A stretch of DNA of 64,000 bases, taken from assembly GCA_009193035.1 (NCBI GenBank), contig SWDT01000002.1, forward strand, positions 434,001 to 498,000. Direction: 5' to 3'. Each line of letters starts with the position of its first letter. Positions within the stretch are counted from its first letter, which is position 1. Below are positions 22,501 to 31,426 of the stretch, piece by piece. Source of the DNA: Halicephalobus mephisto. Lineage: Eukaryota; Nematoda; Chromadorea; Rhabditida; Panagrolaimidae. The notes beneath the pieces are model-generated. The model saw only the letters and a program-made list of their open reading frames with translations, made no database searches and had not been told where the DNA came from. The position numbers and the translations under genes are program-made.

Positions 22501-23341
22501 AGTTTCCAAGTGATCATAATTATTTAAATTTTAAAAGAACAAAAAAAAGAAAAATTTTTTCATATATCAAAATTCTCAATTTTTTGATATATCGAAAATT
22601 TTAATTTTTTTCATATATCGAAAATTTCCTAATTTTTCATATATCAAAATTCTCAATTTTTTGATATATCGAAAATTCGCAAATTTTTCATATATCGAGA
22701 ATTTTAATTTTTTGATATATCGAAAATTTTAATTTTTCTCATATATCAAAAATTTTTAATTTAGTAGAATTTGAATGTTTTTAGAGTTAAAATGGATTTA
22801 GAGATATTGGGATTAAATTTTTTACAAACTTTGTGGGTAATGTTGTGGTAATCCTCCCTGACGTCCACCAGAAGCACATCTCCGTTTTTTTCCGATTCTT
22901 TCGACACTGTTTTTTGAACACTTTCGTCTTCACTTGATCCAATCACGAAAAAATGTTTAATTTTCAACTAAAAAATAAATGAATCACGAAAGCAGTAAAA
23001 TAACCAACCCTTTGTTTGGTTTCGTCTTTGAAAATAAAGTTTCTCAAAAATGTCCGTGATTCAGCCTCTTCCGGACTTGAATGAATCACGAATAAAATTC
23101 TACAATTGCAGGGATCTGATTCTGGAGTAAAAATAGACCGTATTGGGGTCCATTTCAGAAGCGGCCCGGGCTCCTGGAGCGGGGGTTGGGGACTCTGTGC
23201 CTGGGAAAACACGGGATATTTGAGGAGCAACTTCGAAGATCCCGCAGGACAAGGTTCCAAGTTATTTTTTGACTTTTTTAATTGCAAAAATAAAAAAATT
23301 AAAATTAAAAAAATCAAAATTTTAAATTTTTCGTGGAACAT
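19546..23341 (-). CDS. Beta-1,3-galactosyltransferase family (GT31) protein
   Basis: Five exons (23009-23341, 22830-22967, 21380-21582, 21213-21339, 19546-19773) give 342 aa. A short cytoplasmic tail and an N-terminal membrane anchor (about 8-22, ILIFLILIFLFLQL) mark a Golgi type II protein. The stem is Pro-rich. The catalytic region shows CNCRILFVIHS, the FVIGSSEDE beta strand, DVREDYHNITHK, the metal-binding DxD motif in PDFVIKMDDDVSVAPES (DDD about 183-185), YPYSFLGLYCQGMAYAFS (acceptor region) and MDDWYVTHGLL. It transfers galactose or GlcNAc to glycans on proteins or lipids; the exact acceptor is unknown. Large introns of 1.2 and 1.4 kb carry repeats and a foldback element. All exon junctions keep phase, so the model is strong although only fragments are visible as open frames. 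Confidence 0.88.
19774..21212. repeat. Large GT31 intron with short-unit repeats and insertions
   Basis: 19800-19965 has about six units of AAAAGTGTTCTAGCACGAATTTTT. 20100-20290 is T-rich low complexity. 20520-20680 repeats ATGGTCCTGAAAAGAATTTTT. 20795-20945 is the reverse-complement partner of 14050-14215, and 20955-21181 is a foldback element listed separately. Confidence 0.75.
20955..21181. mobile_element. Foldback (large inverted repeat) element
   Basis: The left arm (from CCTTAGGGAATCATAGGG through CATTATTCCCAAAACTCTC) and the right arm (to GAGAATTTTGGGAATAATG and CCCTAGGAAATC) are inverted copies about 105 bp long, meeting near 21065. Both strands therefore encode near-identical nonsense peptides. 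No transposase is present. It is MITE or foldback-like and lies in GT31 intron 4. Confidence 0.8.
21583..22829. repeat. GT31 intron with ATATATC palindromic repeats
   Basis: 22555-22750 is an array of TTTTTCATATATCAAAATT and TTTTTTGATATATCGAAAATT units in both orientations. 21740-22090 holds a roughly 200 bp duplicated stretch (TTAGGATACGCTTTTCTA, ACTTTTTTGATATGTG). No gene. Confidence 0.7.
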
Positions 23342-23496
23342 CTTTCAAATGAAAAAGAAATTTTAAAATCCAGGTCATTGAAATTTATTGATTTTCAATT
23401 TTCTTGAAATTAAAAAATCACCCATGTTTGAAGATTCACTTAGACGGACAAAATCAGTTTCAAGATCAAATTCCAAGGAAAAATTAAAAACTGGAT

Positions 23497-24040
23497 TCAC
23501 TCAAGCCAGTCATTCAGAAACTCGGTGATAGTATCAGTATCCCACTTCTCGATGTTCAGAGATCTCTGGGGACGTCCATCGGCGCTTTTCAGGACGATTG
23601 TGGGCAACGTTCCTCTGACGTGTCTGATTTTCAGTTTGCTGCCCCATTGGTCCTTCATTTCGGACTTGACAAAAGCTACAAATTTTAAAATTCATTAAAA
23701 AAACAAATTCATATATGAATTACCATTGACTTGAGGATATCTGGCAAGGTTACATTCGCAAATCTCGATCTGAGCCATGGGGAACCGTTCGTGGGCTTCC
23801 GATTCTTCCTTCTGACAGCACCTGTGACAGTCGGTTAGAATTTCCTCCAGTTGGAAGTTGGAAAGTTTGTCGCATGTCGAGCATTTCAAGGTCTCCGGGT
23901 TGAATCCGACTTCCTTGCATTCTTCCGGAGTCAATTCCAATTCAGCATTCGTCGGGAAAACGAAAACCTAAAAAATTCAAATTTCATCATACTCCAATCT
24001 CTGCCAAACTTACCAAAACCAACAAGACCCTGAGAATCAT
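23497..24040 (-). CDS. selenof: SELENOF (Sep15) homologue with cysteine in place of selenocysteine
   Basis: Three exons (24014-24040, 23724-23967, 23497-23675) give 149 aa. The signal peptide is MILRVLLVLVFVFPTNA. The N-terminal Cys-rich UGGT-binding region carries EECKEVGFNPETLKCSTCDK and CHRCCQKEE. The thioredoxin-like domain follows, where vertebrate CGU is here CEC (IEICECNLARYPQVNG), and the C-terminal part has KIRHVRGTLPTIVLKS and LNIEKWDTDTITEFLNDWLE. The vertebrate protein resides in the ER and assists glycoprotein folding with UGGT. No UGA codon or SECIS is needed here. It is divergently transcribed from the SETD3-like gene, 277 bp away. Confidence 0.93.
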
Positions 24041-24317
24041 CTTTGTTCCAGAATGAACCCGATAAATCGAAAATAAATACGAAAAAAGATCAGTAAAGTC
24101 TGTCTCCACAGCAACCGAACGTGGCTAAATTGGTCAGAAGATGCTCCCAACACGAAAACAATGGGACCAGAACGTCGGACAAGCCAAGGAACTTTGTTTG
24201 GCTGATCTCTCCTGTCTTTCGTGAATTGCTGGGCCTGCTGTAATCTAATCTGACGAAAAAAAGAAACGCGTTCTTGTCGACAGTAATATCATCGTTTTTA
24301 AATTACCAAATCGGAAG
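24041..24317. promoter_or_regulatory. Shared divergent promoter, SELENOF / SETD3-like
   Basis: 277 bp between opposite start codons, with higher complexity and GC than neighbouring introns and no repeat. It must hold the promoters of both genes; individual elements cannot be assigned. Confidence 0.55.
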
Positions 24318-26220
24318 ATGAAGGAAGAAGTTATTCAAGATGCTGCCAAGTTGTTTGACGAAGTTTTGACTGTTCAAATTTCTGAAAATCCAAAGGAACT
24401 GTTTACCGATCATTTGAGAATCAAGGAAGTTTTGAGAAAAATTTCTGCCGAACAGGACAAATTCAGCCCGAACAAAGGTGAGTTCATATATCAATTTTGC
24501 GATTGTTATCTAGATATTTGTGATTTTAGACAGAGTAGGCAAATTACCAGGTTTTGTCGAATGGTGCAAGAAAAACAACATCAAAATCGACAATGTGGAC
24601 ATAATCAAGAACGAAAAAGGTCTGTCGTTAGTTGCCAAGGACGATCTTCCAAAAGAATCCTTCGCTGTTGAAGTTCCCAGATCCGCAATTCTGACCACAG
24701 ATTCCAACAAAATCAACAAAGGATTGCGTGAGTTGTTTTTGACAGATCAACTTGTCCAACGGGTCGAAAATTGTCCTCTCGTCTTGCTGCTTGCTCATGA
24801 AATCCTCGATCCGAATTCCCAATGGAAGCCATATTTGGATATTTTGCCTGCGGAAGTCGGTGGACCTTTAAGAATGACAGATGAAGAAATCTCGAATTTG
24901 AAGCCTTCTCCAGCCTACATCCTCTCCCTCCAGTTCTTTAGGTACATTGCACGCCATTACGTGTACTTTCTGCTGATGATATACGCCAAGGAATCAGGAA
25001 AGCACCTCCAGAAGGCTGGCAATGACGCCATCAAGAAGACTTTGTTCACAACTAAGAACTTTTCCTTCGAACTTTACTCTTGGTGTACAGCTATCGTCGC
25101 AAGCAGAGTCAACAGAATCCCCAATCTTGTTCAAGTAGGATCCAAAGTGACAACTGTAAGTTTATTTATATTTATTGTTGAAATTGCAATTTTTGGACGA
25201 ATTTTTACCGAAAATCCTCAAGAATTTCCGTATGTTTGGCATCACTAGCATTTTAGATGTATCCTGGTAGTTTATCCCCTTCATAGATTTCCTAATGACT
25301 TCAAATCTTTACACAATCTGTTATGAATATAAAGCCCATGCTAATCACCTTTTTTTCGTAGATTTCCTATTCAATTAAAATGGGAAATCTGACCAATTAA
25401 TAATTTTCTATTAAAAATACCACCTATATAGCTTGAGTTTTTGCGATATTTCATCAGTTTTGAAAAGTGACAGAATTTAATACCAAACGACTTTTAGTCT
25501 CCTGCCTTGATTCCTGCTATGGATTTGGCCAATTTCGAATTTGTTGGAGATGTCAACATTGCTCAAAGTGAAGTTTATTACGCAACTCCTCAGAAGAAGA
25601 TCCAACTCTTACTTCGTCAGGAAATCAAGAAAGGAGATGAAGTGTTGATTCCGATCGGGACTAAAGCCAATCATGACTGTCTTATCCATTCGGGTTTCGT
25701 TCCTGCAGAAGAGAATCCTGTCAATATTTATGAATTGCGACTAGGATTCCCGAAGAATACAGACAAGTGGAAGGTTCTTTATGCCCAACGATTGGGAGTA
25801 CTGAACCCTAATGAAATGGCAACAACGTTCATTATTCATTTGTCTACTTTTTACAGTCATCCTTTGGAATACGTTGCTTTCTGGAATTTTGCCAAACTTT
25901 TTGTTGCTGTTGATCATACTGATTTCAACACGAAGGACAACGTTGTCAAGGCTAGAGACTATATTTTGAAGAGATTTTCTCTCTATCTTGATGGGTACAA
26001 GGGGTTGCCACCGAAGGAACCTCAGAATGGAAGTATGACGATGAAGTACATTTGGAGAATGAAAAATGCAGAAAAGAAAATTCTCGAAGCAATGGTTAAC
26101 TACTTCCAGCAGCCAATTGAGAAAATTGTTGAATCTAATGGACCTGTTTATAATAAACCTACAAAGGAACCTGAACAGGAATCGGAAATATCAGAAGTTG
26201 CTGCGGCTAAGATTTCATAA
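24318..26220 (+). CDS. SETD3-like SET/Rubisco-LSMT-domain protein, catalytic residues changed
   Basis: Three exons (24318-24477, 24530-25155, 25498-26220) give 502 aa. The order matches SETD3 (actin histidine methyltransferase): an N-terminal helical part, a split SET domain (WCKKNNIKIDNVDI, NEKGLSLVAKDDLPKE, VPRSAILT), an iSET insertion, SWCTAIVASRVNRIP, LIPAMDLANFEF, GDEVLIPIGTKANHDC and IHSGFVP, and a C-terminal Rubisco-LSMT substrate-binding domain. In active enzymes the pseudoknot reads D-x-C-N-H and the second strand ends in Y-G. Here these read L-A-N-F and P-I-G, so the histidine and the catalytic tyrosine appear lost. It may be a binding-only protein or may use a changed active site. 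Substrate unknown. Confidence 0.85.
25156..25497. other. Intron of SETD3-like gene
   Basis: 342 bp intron with no repeat or gene recognised. Confidence 0.6.
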
Positions 26221-26724
26221 GGTATTGAAGCGATGGAAAACCTTCTTTACAGTAAGTCAATAATGTTTTGATCTAATGGTTATTGTTTTTGAAAACTCAA
26301 GTGTGCCTTTAGATTGTTTTAGATTAATTAATTTAAGAGATTAAATAAATGGAAAATATTTATGAAGTTGGAAGGAAGTTATTTGTTGACGGATTTTAGA
26401 GATGTAATATGATTTTGAAGTTTTTGGAATTGATTGAGAATTTTTGGTTTTTTTTTGAAATTAAAAAAAATGTTTTTTTTAATGATTTTTTGAATTTTAA
26501 GAATTTTGAAAAAAAAATGAATTTTTATTTTTGTAATAAATTTTGGGCGGAGATTTAATTTCGAAATTCTAGAATTTTGAATGTTTGTTGATGATTGAAA
26601 TTTGGGCTTTTCATCTGGAAAGTTTTATTGGATTGAATGAAATAAATTCAAAAGACAAACATTAAGATTTTTTGCATTTTTTGAATTTGATTTTGGATAT
26701 TTGTAATTATTGATTTTTGAAGTA
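26221..26724. other. Intergenic region, 3' UTR of SETD3-like gene and spacer
   Basis: AT-rich. A likely polyadenylation signal (AAATAAATGG) lies at about 26343. No other feature recognised. Confidence 0.5.
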
Positions 26725-27661
26725 ATGCCGAGGAAGAAAACTACTGTAATTGAGAAGATTCAAAGAAGAACCCCTCAGGGGAAGTTAATTAGTGAAAGTA
26801 TTTCTGTAAGTTTTTTAATTTTAAATTTTTAAATATTTTATTTTTTTTAATAATTTTATTTTTTTTAATAATTTTATTTTTTAAATTTTAATTTTTCCGA
26901 AAAAAGTTTTAATTTTTAAATAATTTTTACTTTTTTAGAAAAAAGTTTATTTCGACGGTGTTCCTGTCGAAAATCAGCCTGGATTTAACCCGAGGAATGT
27001 TGAAGGAGATTTTCGGAAGGGATATTCGGAGGAGGACTGCCGGAAGGGATATAGGAAGTCTCTGGAGGAAGATTTTCGAAGGTCTCACCACGAAAATTCC
27101 GAGAAAAGATACAGAGAATTTACAGAAGGAGATCATCGAAGAAGATATGAGGGATCTTTGGAAGGAAGTCCTCGAAGAAGATACCAGGATTCTGAAGCCC
27201 CGACGGAGATTGTGGAATTTCGTCGGATCGGGGACAGGGCTAGGTACTTGGACAATTTCGAAACTGCCTTGGTTAAGGACGCCAGACTCGTTCGTTACGA
27301 TTCTTGGACTTCTTTGGCTTCGGAAATCTCCATCGAAGATGATTTTAGTTTACTGTATGCCAGAATCAACCAAATAAGAAGAAAAAACAAAGTACCGCCT
27401 CTGGCAGTGGACCTAGGACTGGCTCAGCAGGCGAAAACCTGGGCCATGGAGATTTGTTTCGAAAACAGATTCAGAAGGAACCCCGACATCCCGAGCAACA
27501 TCTGGTTCGGAAAAAACATAAATCCCAAAATCATCGACGAATGGAACGATGAAATGCAAAACTGGTCTCGACACTACTTCGAGTGCTTCAGTTTGCGCAA
27601 AATGGGAATCGCCAAATTTCCTCAACATCGTGATTTTGTCGTTGTGGCTTTTTATAATTAA
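26725..27661 (+). CDS. CAP/SCP-like domain protein with charged N-terminal region
   Basis: Two exons (26725-26805, 26939-27661) give 267 aa. There is no signal peptide. The N-terminal half is strongly charged with degenerate repeats of RKGYSEED / RRSHHENSEKRY / RRRYEGSLEGSPRRRY type. The C-terminal about 105 residues resemble a CAP domain: LLYARINQIRRKNKVPPLAVD, LGLAQQAKTWAMEI, a FGKN in place of the GEN motif, IIDEWNDEMQNW, HYFECFSLRKMGIAKF and VVVAFYN. The histidine at the start of the CAP helix is not conserved, so any CAP metal site is doubtful. An intracellular GAPR-1-like relative is possible, but the function is unknown. AATAAAAATC just after the stop may be the polyadenylation signal. 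Confidence 0.7.
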
Positions 27662-28820
27662 TAAAAATCACAAATATAAAAATTAAAGAAACGAATTTTG
27701 TTGCAAAATTTCTAGAATTTTTCATTCCAGATGATTCCATTAAATCCTAGAGGTTAAATTTCAAGTTCAGACTTCGATGCTCCGTATTATTAAAGTCGAC
27801 GATTAGAATTCGAGGTCAAAGTTCAAAGTCAAAATTAGTGATCAGAGTTCAAAGTCAAAGTTGATCATCAAAGTTCGAGGTCAAAGTTGGTAATCAGAGT
27901 TCAAAGTTGATCATCAAAGTTCGAAGTCAAAGTCAAATTTGAGCATCAAAGTTCGAAGTCAAAATTAAAGTCAAAGTTGGTAATCAGAGTTCAAAGTTAG
28001 AGTCAAAGTTGATCATCAAAGTTTGAAATCGAAGTCAAAGTTGATCATCAAAGTTTGAAATCGAAGTCAAAGTTGTCCTTTAGAGTTCAATGTCAAAGTT
28101 GATCATCAAAATTAAAGTCAAAGTTGGTAATCAGAGTTCAAAGTTAGAGTCAAAGTTGATCATCAAAGTTTGAAATCGAAGTCAAAGTTGATCATCAAAG
28201 TTTGAAATCGAAGTCAAAGTTGTCCTTTAGAGTTCAAAGTCAAAGTTGATCATCAAAATTAAAGTCAAAGTTGGTGATCAGAGTTCGAAGTTAGAGTCAA
28301 AGTTCAAACTCAAAATGGATCATCAAAGTTCGAAGTCAAAATTAAAGTCAAAGTTGATCATCAAAGTTCAAAATTTAAATTTAGATTTTTCTTATTAATA
28401 TATTGTCTCTATTTCGAAAAGTTGCCTTACCTAAATTGATAAAATTTGATATATGAATTTTTCGAAATAGAAAAATTTCAATTTTTGTCTCGACGTGAAA
28501 ATTCAAAATTTCGATTTCGAACTCTGACTGTCGACTTTGATAATACGAAACAGATTTATTTTGATTATTTTTATCCAAATTGAAAATGTTTAATTTTTGC
28601 AAAAATTGATATATAAAAAATATAATTTTAGGTAAACCGAGTCCCGTGTTGATCTACACCAGACCTTGTCCTGGAGGTGGACCGATTTTCCTGTTTACCT
28701 GCAGCTCGTGAGAAGGGCGATTTGGTCGCAACGCGCTTTTTTTTTGTTTTCGATCATTTCTATTATTTTTGTTTTTAATATTTTTGAAATTTCTTCTTAA
28801 TTTTCAGATTATTTTCCACA
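27662..28820. repeat. Minisatellite of TCAAAGTTGATCATCAAAG type, then upstream region
   Basis: 27780-28375 is an array of imperfect 18-40 bp units built from GTCAAAGTTGATCATCAAAG, GTTCGAAGTCAAA and GTTGGTAATCAGAGTTCAAA, with one longer block (about 120 bp) repeated at 27975 and 28110. A high-complexity block at 28633-28710 is bounded by an ATTTTAG acceptor and a GTGAGA donor and could be a 5' untranslated exon of the eEF1B gene. Confidence 0.7.
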
Positions 28821-29496
28821 ATGGGACGCAAAAATCGCAATCGTAATGTTTCTGGTTGTTCTGACAACGAAATCGCCGATCTTAAATCCGAAATTGAACA
28901 TGTAAGGGAACTTCAAGAATCCCTACGTGCGGAAATCGCGGCTTTGAGGGCTCAAATCCAGGTAAATTTTGATTTTTATTCTTTTTGAAACTTGTTTCAT
29001 ATATGAATTTAGGGCTCCCAAGCCTCGTCAGCAACTTCCAAACCGGTCCCTGCCAAGGAAGCTGGTGGAGACGATGACTTTGATCTTTTCGGATCTGACG
29101 AGGAAGATGATGAGGAGAAGAAGAGAGATTACTGAGGAGAGATTGAAGGCTTATGCTGAGAAGAAGGCGAAGAAACCCGGTCCGATCGCCAAGTCGAACA
29201 TCATCTACGACATCAAGCCTTGGGACGACACTATCAACATTGCGACATCGAGAAGGCTGTTCGTGGAATTGAGATGGATGGACTTGTTTGGGGCGCTTCT
29301 AAGAAAGTCCCCGTTGCCTTTGGCATCGTCAAGCTCCAGGTTGGTTCTCTTGGTTAATTAATTCTACTTGATGTTGGTTTAGATTACTTGCGTCGTCGAG
29401 GACGAAAAGGTTTCCTCCGACGCTCTCGAAGAAGCCATTACCGGATTCGAAGACCTCGTCCAATCCGTCGACGTTGTTGCTTTTAATAAGGTTTAA
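28821..29496 (+). CDS. Elongation factor 1B guanine-exchange subunit (delta/beta), two frameshifts
   Basis: Three exons (28821-28961, 29013-29339, 29383-29496) give 193 codons. It recycles eEF1A-GDP to GTP during translation. The N-terminus ([20 protein letters not shown]) is a leucine-zipper-like coiled coil as in eEF1B delta; then comes the acidic [19 protein letters not shown] segment and the GEF domain ([55 protein letters not shown]). The frame shifts by +1 between about 29110 and 29132, where a TGA at 29133-29135 would otherwise end the protein, and back by one missing base at about 29243. All three segments are well conserved, so sequencing error or very recent damage is likely. Confidence 0.85.
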
Positions 29497-29590
29497 ATCG
29501 TTGCAAACATTGTGCCATGGTTATTGTTGACAAAATTATAAAAATTAACATATTTATTCTCACGAATTATTTCGATTGATATCTTTTCTA

Positions 29591-30213
29591 ATGACGTCAA
29601 CTCCAAATTCTCCTTTTTTCATTAATCCTAATTCTGTCTTTGGGAAATCTAAGTGGAACATCTTCGAATTTCTAGACAAATAAGTTTTTTTTTAATTTTT
29701 ACGAAAAAATTTTTTTTCAGAAAGTCATTAGATGTTCTATTTTTGGAACTTTACTATTCTGTTACTGCCTTGACAGAGTTGGAACTGGAAATCGGCCTTC
29801 GGTTTGCTCATGTAAGACAGGTAATCAAAAATGTCATGGTCCAGCTTCAGAAGCGACGTGACTACCTGACTGGAAGGGAATCTGGGATATGTAAAAAAAT
29901 AATTTATCTTCCTCTTTTTTTGGATGGATTCAATTACATCGAGAAAATTACAGAATTTCAAAGAACTACTATTCGGTTCCTGGAGAATGAATTTAAATGT
30001 TCCATCAGAATCCAGAATTTTTCGAAGGATTCTGGAAAAAAAGTGGAACTCGGAGAAATTCCTGAATACGAGCATCTGGAGGAACACCTTCATGTGGTGA
30101 TCGAGAGCTCCGGGACAACTGCTGAAGAACGAGTTTCCAAATGTATCGAGACGGTCATCAACCTCGTCTACAATGAAGACGTCATCCAAAACACATCCTA
30201 CAGTATGCAATAA
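29591..30213 (+). CDS. Divergent STAR/KH-domain protein
   Basis: Two exons (29591-29652, 29721-30213) give 184 aa. The second half resembles the KH domain of STAR proteins (GLD-1, quaking, SF1): FNYIEKITEFQRTTIRFLEN, EFKCSIRIQNF, IPEYEHLEEHLHVVIE and AEERVSKCIETVINLV. The N-terminal helical part could be a QUA1-like dimerisation region. Family members bind RNA in splicing and germline translational control, but the GxxG loop (GPRG in relatives) is EFQR here. It starts 94 bp after the eEF1B stop on the same strand, so it may be the downstream gene of an operon. The first exon is inferred from phase and is the weakest part. Confidence 0.7.
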
Positions 30214-31426
30214 GAAACTAACAAGTCGTGAAAACGTTTTGTGATTTTCGGAGATGGGAATTGACGTAAAAGAATAACAGAACGTTCTTCATTAGAACTT
30301 CAAACAACACATCATAGACGATCCACAATCATTTGGAACTAAGCGTAATTGGGTGCATTCGATTATATTCATTTTTCTACATAAGAACTGAAAAAAATGA
30401 AGAATTACGATCCCATGTTCATTGTGGATTGCATACGTCTGATGAGTATGATCGCACTTTAGCACTTCATCGGACCGTTTTCGAAACAAAACAACAAATG
30501 ACTAGATACAATTCAACCTAATCCTAATATGTTTGTTGAGTACGATCGAGTGCGTTCAATTACAATTACGGAGCATCTGGGATATCTCATTTCAACGCTG
30601 GTATCCTGGTGTATTATTACAGTCATATCGGGACCCAGTATTCAGAGAAGACGGCAACTTTAACTCGTAGAAATTTAAAAATAGAAATCATTATGAAATC
30701 GTCTCGAAACGAATTTTCAGAATTTCTAGAAGCTTAGAAGATAATTTTCGGCTTTATGTGGCCGGTATTTCGTAACTTTATGAAATTTCGAAATCAATTA
30801 TATTGCAGAAATTATGAACCTAGTGTAAAGTGGTCTCGAGAAGAATTTCTAGGAGTTTTTAGAAGCCTAAAGTAACTTAAGTGACAATTTTGGTTTTATT
30901 TGGCCGATATTTTGTAACTTTATGAAATTTCGAAATCAATTATATTACAGAAATTATGAACCCAGTGTAAAGTGGTCTCGAGAAGAATTTCTAGAAGCCT
31001 AAAGTAACTTAAGTGACAATTTCGGTTTTATGTGGCCGTTATTTCGTAACTTTATGAAATTTCGAAGTCAGTGTTTTAGAACTATATTCCTCCTGGACAG
31101 ATCTAAAGGTTCCTAAATCAAGGTCATAAGGTGTGGAAACCCGTCTTTTAGGATTAATTTTCATATATGAAACTATGTTCAAAAAACCATAATTAACACT
31201 AAAAATATCCTCCGAAGACAAATTGGTTTAATAATAGTAGAATTTCTTGATTTTTTAGTTTTTATAAACTTAAAAAAAATAGAATTTTTTTTGCGCGAAA
31301 ATAGTCGCTGTAGGCAACTGTCGAGAGCAAAAAGGAAAGACAGGTGTTGGGAACGAGAGCGAGTCGTGTTTTCCTGGAACCGGCGCTCCTTTCTCTTTTC
31401 TGATTGTGTCTTTTCTGGTCAAGGAG
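30214..31426. repeat. Intergenic region with 130 bp tandem repeat
   Basis: 30700-31065 holds about three units of about 125-140 bp (TTTATGTGGCCG, TATTTCGTAACTTTATGAAATTTCGAAATCA, AAGTGGTCTCGAGAAGAATTTCTAG). 30240-30660 is higher-complexity sequence with no convincing open frame. 31300-31426 is GC-richer and is probably the WD40 gene promoter or 5' UTR. Confidence 0.65.

Noticed and set aside
27780..28375. Possible CRISPR-like array (regular short repeats)
   Set aside because: Repeats are imperfect and continuous without unique spacers, and the host is a eukaryote; it is a minisatellite.
28633..28710. Exon-like block between a TTTTAG acceptor and a GTGAGA donor
   Set aside because: It reads PSPVLIYTRPCPGGG-like, but there is no partner coding exon in phase; kept only as a possible untranslated exon.
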